DNA of 16,094 nucleotides from Rickettsiales bacterium (GTDB lineage: Bacteria; Pseudomonadota; Alphaproteobacteria; TMED127). The notes beneath the pieces were generated by a model. That model saw only the letters and a program-made list of their open reading frames with translations, was not told the origin of the DNA and made no database searches. The stretch covers positions 1-16,094 of the forward strand of contig NZGH01000028.1 in NCBI GenBank assembly GCA_002690875.1. The letters run 5' to 3'. A program made the translations under genes and the position numbers. Shown here one piece after another: positions 15,112 to 16,094 of this stretch; positions within the stretch are counted from its first letter, which is position 1, and each line of letters opens with the position of its first letter.

Positions 15112-16011
15112 TTAATTCATTACTAGATGTGAAGAGGTGTACCCAAGTTGAAAAAGTTTTTCTTGTAATTGATTCGCTAAATTAATATTTTTTAACGGTC
15201 CTATTCTGACCCTATAAATATATTTATTTTCTACAAACTCTCTTTTAATATAAGCTTTAAACTCTGAAAGTTTTTCAATAAGTGATTTCGCGTTTCGATG
15301 GTCTGTAAATGCTCCAACTTGAATTGCTATTTTACTATCTTTTAAAACAAAGTTTTCAACAGTATCATTTTTTAATTTTTTTGTTGTATTTTCTTTGCCC
15401 TCACTCTTGGGTTTTTCAACAGGGGGTGTTAGGTTTTTTTTTTCTATATTTTGAACTTTAGCTGACTTAGCTTTATTTTTAGATTGGATTAAATCGTTTG
15501 CAAATTTTCTGGATTCGTCTTCGAGTATCTCAACTCGAACTTTTGTAACACCCTTATTTACAAACCCAAGTTCTTTTGCTGCTTCTTTTGATAAATCAAT
15601 TATTCTATTTCTAGCAAACGGTCCTCTATCATTTACTCTAACAAAAGAAAGAACTTTGCCATTTTCTAAATTCGTCACTTTTACAACTGATGGAAGAGGT
15701 AAAGTCCTATGAGCTGCAGAAATTTTATTTTGATTAAAAATCTCGCCATTGGCTGTTTTTTTTCCATGAAAACCTGGACCATACCATGACGCATATCCAA
15801 CTTCATCATATTCATAATTTATTGCTGGATAATACCATTTACCATTTATTTTATAGGGGTTTCCTACTTTATATTTTGGGTTATCTCCCCAAGTACCTAT
15901 TCTTTTTGCAGAATTAATTAAAAAAGTCGTTTCTGAGCAACTACAAATCATTAACATTAAAAAGAGTAAAACAAAATTTCTTTTCAATATAGTATTATTT
16001 AATAACTTCAT
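15112..16011 (-). CDS. rlpA: RlpA septal-ring lipoprotein (DPBB + SPOR)
   Basis: A 299-residue lipoprotein. The signal is hydrophobic (NFVLLFLMLMICSC) with lipobox cysteine most likely C25. The double-psi beta-barrel domain spans about 71-163: GYASWYGPGFHGKKTANGE, AAHRTLP (H101) and VNDRGPF (D128), the histidine and aspartate implicated in RlpA's lytic transglycosylase activity on denuded peptidoglycan. A Lys/Glu-rich linker (165-225) leads to a C-terminal SPOR domain (226-299; IAIQVGAF...YRVRIGPL), which binds denuded glycan at division sites. ATG 16011 is the first start. It heads the minus-strand operon, directly upstream of the peptidoglycan carboxypeptidase, a functionally coherent pair. 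Confidence 0.94.
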   Translation of the reverse strand: MKLLNNTILKRNFVLLFLMLMICSCSETTFLINSAKRIGTWGDNPKYKVGNPYKINGKWYYPAINYEYDEVGYASWYGPGFHGKKTANGEIFNQNKISAAHRTLPLPSVVKVTNLENGKVLSFVRVNDRGPFARNRIIDLSKEAAKELGFVNKGVTKVRVEILEDESRKFANDLIQSKNKAKSAKVQNIEKKNLTPPVEKPKSEGKENTTKKLKNDTVENFVLKDSKIAIQVGAFTDHRNAKSLIEKLSEFKAYIKREFVENKYIYRVRIGPLKNINLANQLQEKLFQLGYTSSHLVMN

Positions 16012-16061
16012 CGGATAATAAAAAAACGGTTAAAGCAAAGTAATTCGATCTATTCCAGTCT

Positions 16062-16090
16062 AGTATAACATCAAAATTTTTTGTTACTAA
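16062..16090 (-). promoter_or_regulatory. Candidate promoter for the rlpA operon
   Basis: On the minus strand a TATACT hexamer (16067-16062) lies 17 bases after TTAGTA (16090-16085), a weak match to a sigma-70 -35 box. It is about 50 bases upstream of the rlpA ATG, a sensible place for the start of the operon. The A+T richness makes chance matches common. Confidence 0.35.
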
Positions 16091-16094
16091 AAAA

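Noticed and set aside
1..16094. Long A- and T-runs as programmed frameshift sites or repeats
   Set aside because: They occur throughout every gene because of base composition, and the reading frames continue through them undisturbed.
1..16094. tRNA, rRNA, CRISPR, insertion sequence or integrase/attachment sites at the cassette borders
   Set aside because: No cloverleaf, array of spaced repeats, transposase motif or matching border repeats found by eye on either strand.

Overview
The window is AT-rich DNA (by eye about 70% A+T or more) with tightly packed genes and many 1-17 base overlaps. The minus-strand block rlpA, D-Ala-D-Ala carboxypeptidase, tmk, holB, metG, tatD, metallo-beta-lactamase-fold hydrolase is a gene order I associate with Alphaproteobacteria. 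With this base composition and compactness, the best guess is a streamlined marine alphaproteobacterium such as a SAR11/Pelagibacterales relative. That placement is inference, not a phylogeny.

Layout. (1) 16011 down to 9391, minus strand: a seven-gene housekeeping operon for envelope maintenance (rlpA, carboxypeptidase), DNA replication and nucleotides (tmk, holB), translation (metG) and hydrolases (tatD, PhnP-like). (2) 9385-8507, minus strand: a WlbA/WbpB-type UDP-sugar 3-dehydrogenase, only 5 bases behind the last housekeeping gene. (3) 1545-8492, plus strand: seven tightly packed sugar-nucleotide genes, convergent with wlbA (14 bases between stops). (4) 1318-1544: the only sizeable intergenic gap, a divergent promoter region. 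(5) 1317 down to 1, minus strand: a WlbB/WbpD-type N-acetyltransferase and a WlbC/WbpE-type aminotransferase cut by the window edge.

Two pathways are interleaved. The minus-strand genes wlbA, wlbB and wlbC perform the three steps that turn UDP-GlcNAc-uronic acid into UDP-2,3-diacetamido-2,3-dideoxy-uronic acid. The plus-strand cassette sits between wlbA and wlbBC in the opposite orientation, as if inserted into an ancestral wlbABC run. The cassette encodes an HddA-like heptose kinase, an HddC-like nucleotidyltransferase, a GMD-like 4,6-dehydratase, a ColD-like PLP 3-dehydratase (catalytic Lys replaced by His), a GDP-fucose/colitose-synthase-like reductase, and both halves of a thiamine-diphosphate E1 (2-oxoacid dehydrogenase alpha and beta type) with no E2 or E3. 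The logic resembles yersiniose synthesis: make a 4-keto-3,6-dideoxy sugar nucleotide, add a two-carbon unit with a ThDP enzyme, then reduce. Here it would apply to a GDP-heptose and use a PDH-E1-type enzyme. This proposed GDP-linked branched 3,6-dideoxy-heptose pathway is the most interesting content. No glycosyltransferase, flippase, polymerase, tRNA, rRNA, transposase or CRISPR array is visible.
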